24,575 nucleotides of DNA from Rhizobium sp. LCM 4573 (GTDB lineage Bacteria; Pseudomonadota; Alphaproteobacteria; Rhizobiales; Rhizobiaceae). The DNA lies in contig NZ_MDDW01000006.1 in NCBI RefSeq assembly GCF_001854865.1, positions 137,919 through 162,493 on the forward strand, written 5' to 3'. The notes beneath the pieces were generated by a model that worked only from the letters and a program-made list of their open reading frames with translations, had not been told where the DNA came from and made no database searches. Within the stretch, counting starts at the first letter, position 1. Every line of letters starts with the position of its first letter. Shown here one piece after another: positions 22,223-24,575 of this stretch. The position numbers were made by a program, and so were the translations under genes.

Positions 22223-24575
22223 ACTCCATACCCATGATCCCAGGTTTCGATGCAGGACGTATAGCGACGGTCGGAAGCGCGCTGACGGTCGGCAATGTGC
22301 CGCCCGGCATGGAGCCGCTCCTGCTGGCGGAACTCGTGCGCGCCGGCCAGTCCGTCGCCTATGTGATGTCCGACGGGCAGAGCATGCCCGATCTCGAGCA
22401 AATGCTGTCTTTCGTGGCGCCGGATATTCCCGTCCTGACATTGCCAGCCTGGGACTGTCTTCCCTACGACCGGGTCTCGCCGAGTGCGGATGTCTCCGCC
22501 CGGAGACTTTCGGCACTTTCCGGCCTCATCGCGCATGCCAGAAAACCGCATCCGGCAATCGTGCTCGTCACGGTCAATGCCATGCTGCAGAAGATCGCGC
22601 CGTCCGAGGTGATCGAAAGTCTCGCATTCTCGGCAAAGCCCGGCAACCAGGTCCGCATGGATGACCTCGCCGCGCGCCTGGAGCGCAACGGCTTCGAGCG
22701 CGTTTCCACGGTACGCGAAGTGGGCGAATTCGCGGTGCGCGGCGGCATCCTCGATGTCTTCGTGCCCGGCACGGAAGAGCCCGTGCGCCTCGATTTCTTC
22801 GGCGACACGCTGGAATCGATCCGTTCCTTCGATCCGGCGAGCCAGCGCACGACGGGCCAGGCCCGTTCGCTCGACCTCAATCCCATGAGCGAGGTGACGC
22901 TGACGCCCGATACGATCAGCCGTTTCCGCAAGAACTATCTGTCGCTCTTCGGCGCAGCGACCCGCGACGATGCCCTCTACCAGGCCGTCTCCGAAGGCCG
23001 GCGCTATGCCGGCATGGAGCATTGGCTGCCGCTTTTCTATGACCGGCTGGAGACGGCGTTCGACTATCTCAAGGGTTTTCGCATCGTCACGGACCACACT
23101 GCCCGTGAGGCGGCGAACGAGCGTTCCAAGCTGGTGCTCGATTATTACGACGCCCGGCGCGACAGCGGCACGCAGGGCAAGGGAGCAGCCGCGCAGGCCA
23201 CGCCCTACAAGCCGGTATCGCCAAGCCAGCTCTATCTCGACGGCAAGGCTTTTTCCGCCGCGCTCGACGCTTGCGACGCGCTGCGGTTGACCCCGTTCAA
23301 CGAGATCGACGCCGAAGGTCGCCCGGTGGTGACATTGGATGCGCATGCCGGCCCGCGCTGGGCAAAGGCGCAAGCCGAGGACAAGGATCGCGGCGAACGC
23401 GTCAATGTCTTCGACCTCGTGGTCAAGCACATCGCGGACAAACGCGCCGAAGGCGTCAGGGTGCTGATTACCGGCTGGTCGGCAGGTTCCCTCGACCGGC
23501 TGATGCAGGTGCTGGAGGAGCGCGGGCTTCAACGCGTCAGACCGATCGCAAAGCTCGCCGATCTCGACAAGCTGGAGAAAGGGGAGGCGGCTTCCGCCGT
23601 CCTTAGCCTCGAGGCGGGTTTCGAGACGGACCGGATCGCGGTGATCGGCGAGCAGGATATCCTCGGCGACCGCATGATCCGCCGCGGCAAGCGCCGCAAG
23701 CGTGGCGCCGATTTCCTGACCGAGGTGGCGGGTCTCGATGAAGGCTCGCTCGTGGTCCACGCCGAGCACGGCATCGGCCGCTTCGTCGGCCTCGTCACCA
23801 TCGAAGCCGCCGGTGCCCCGCGCGCCTGCCTCGAACTTCACTATGCCGATCAGGCAAAGCTCTTCCTGCCCGTCGAAAACATCGACCTCCTCTCGCGCTA
23901 CGGCTCGGATGCGGCCGAAGCGCAGCTCGATAGGCTGGGAGGCGGCGCCTGGCAGGCGCGCAAGGCCAAGCTCAAGAAGCGCCTGCTCGACATGGCGGAC
24001 AGCCTGATCCGCATCGCCGCAGCGCGCATTACCCGACGCGCGCCGGTTCTGACGACGCCGGAAGGCCTCTATGACGAATTCGCCGCGCGCTTCCCCTATG
24101 ACGAGACGGACGATCAGGCGAACGCCATCGATTCGGTCCGGGACGATCTCGGCGCCGGCCGTCCCATGGATCGCCTCGTCTGCGGCGACGTCGGCTTCGG
24201 CAAGACGGAGGTGGCACTGCGCGCCGCCTTCTTCGCGGCGATGAACGGAGCGCAGGTGGCGGTCGTCGTGCCGACTACGCTGCTCGCCCGCCAGCACTAC
24301 AAGACGTTCCGGGAACGCTTCCGCGGCCTGCCGATCACCATCGCGCAGGCCTCGCGCCTCGTCCCCGCAAAGGAGCTCGCGCAGACGAAGAAGGACCTCG
24401 CCGACGGCAAGGTGGATATCGTCGTCGGAACCCATGCGCTTCTCGGCGCCGGCATCAAGTTCGCCAACCTGAGCCTTCTCATTATCGACGAGGAGCAGCA
24501 TTTCGGCGTCAAGCACAAGGAGCGGCTGAAGGAGCTGAAAAGCGACGTGCATGTGCTGACGCTCTCGGCGACCCC
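22219..24575 (+). CDS. mfd: Transcription-repair coupling factor Mfd, truncated by the window edge
   Basis: The first 785 residues of Mfd, which removes stalled RNA polymerase at DNA damage and recruits UvrA; the 3' end lies beyond the window (full length is about 1150-1170 aa). Seen in order: the UvrB-like N-terminal module (about 1-340) with LPAWDCLPYDRVSPS and GEFAVRGGILDVF, the RNA-polymerase interaction domain (about 505-580, starting GSLVVHAEHGIGRFVGL), then the translocase with Walker A GDVGFGKT at 656-663, motif II DEEQHFG at 757-763 and the start of motif III at the edge (LSATP). The ATG overlaps the sdhE stop in ATGA. No internal stop or frameshift is seen. Confidence 0.97.
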   Translation, partial: MNSIPMIPGFDAGRIATVGSALTVGNVPPGMEPLLLAELVRAGQSVAYVMSDGQSMPDLEQMLSFVAPDIPVLTLPAWDCLPYDRVSPSADVSARRLSALSGLIAHARKPHPAIVLVTVNAMLQKIAPSEVIESLAFSAKPGNQVRMDDLAARLERNGFERVSTVREVGEFAVRGGILDVFVPGTEEPVRLDFFGDTLESIRSFDPASQRTTGQARSLDLNPMSEVTLTPDTISRFRKNYLSLFGAATRDDALYQAVSEGRRYAGMEHWLPLFYDRLETAFDYLKGFRIVTDHTAREAANERSKLVLDYYDARRDSGTQGKGAAAQATPYKPVSPSQLYLDGKAFSAALDACDALRLTPFNEIDAEGRPVVTLDAHAGPRWAKAQAEDKDRGERVNVFDLVVKHIADKRAEGVRVLITGWSAGSLDRLMQVLEERGLQRVRPIAKLADLDKLEKGEAASAVLSLEAGFETDRIAVIGEQDILGDRMIRRGKRRKRGADFLTEVAGLDEGSLVVHAEHGIGRFVGLVTIEAAGAPRACLELHYADQAKLFLPVENIDLLSRYGSDAAEAQLDRLGGGAWQARKAKLKKRLLDMADSLIRIAAARITRRAPVLTTPEGLYDEFAARFPYDETDDQANAIDSVRDDLGAGRPMDRLVCGDVGFGKTEVALRAAFFAAMNGAQVAVVVPTTLLARQHYKTFRERFRGLPITIAQASRLVPAKELAQTKKDLADGKVDIVVGTHALLGAGIKFANLSLLIIDEEQHFGVKHKERLKELKSDVHVLTLSAT

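Noticed and set aside
22156..24552. A 798-codon open frame on the minus strand, antisense to sdhE/mfd
   Set aside because: It mirrors the real mfd gene in GC-rich sequence, where antisense frames stay open; its translation is Arg/Asp/His/Glu-rich and has no recognisable domain.

Overview
The window is ordinary chromosomal DNA of an alphaproteobacterium, most likely a member of the Rhizobiaceae (Rhizobium/Agrobacterium/Sinorhizobium relatives). The basis is the GC-rich, densely packed coding, a phosphatidylcholine synthase of the rhizobial type, a BMP-type nucleoside/purine-like ABC importer, the order glmU-glmS-(GNAT)-(DUF502)-recG-sdhE-mfd, a RIME-like palindrome, and promoters of the GGAAC-N18-TT type used by the alphaproteobacterial general stress sigma factor (EcfG/RpoE2). 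The genus cannot be fixed from sequence reading alone. No prophage, insertion sequence, CRISPR array or rRNA was seen.

Layout. Positions 1-614 are the end of a SUF iron-sulfur operon (a DUF59/SufT-like tail, then sufA), followed by a long palindrome. Positions 746-3958 (minus) form a three-gene efflux operon: HlyD/MacA-type adaptor, MacB/LolD-type ATPase and MacB-type permease. A small PAS-only protein diverges from it. Positions 4829-5687 hold four very small single-span membrane proteins (60, 31, 51 and 83 aa), then tRNA-Lys(TTT). Positions 6013-9895 hold ccdA, an AEC-family carrier, a UbiH-type FAD hydroxylase (minus) and pcs. Positions 10058-14741 are a complete BMP-family ABC importer operon (ATPase, two permeases, binding protein) closed by a strong intrinsic terminator. 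Positions 14889-18954 hold glmU and glmS, both in UDP-GlcNAc synthesis, with a 55-aa membrane protein on the opposite strand between them, and a GNAT gene translationally coupled to glmS. The window ends with a DUF502 membrane protein, recG (minus) and a divergent sdhE-mfd pair; mfd runs off the right edge.

Most notable observation. Three small membrane-protein genes have matches to the EcfG/RpoE2 promoter pattern, all with exactly 18 bases between GGAAC and TT and all with CGGTT at the -10. Two of them are back to back: their -35 elements form the dyad GTTCC-CTC-GGAAC at 5383-5395 and drive divergent genes. One of those would make a leaderless or nearly leaderless mRNA, which fits its lack of a Shine-Dalgarno sequence. 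The third lies in the glmS upstream region and drives the 55-aa protein antisense to the end of glmU. This suggests a set of tiny stress-induced envelope proteins that length cut-offs would partly miss (31, 51 and 55 aa). The promoter assignments are pattern matches, not experimental data.
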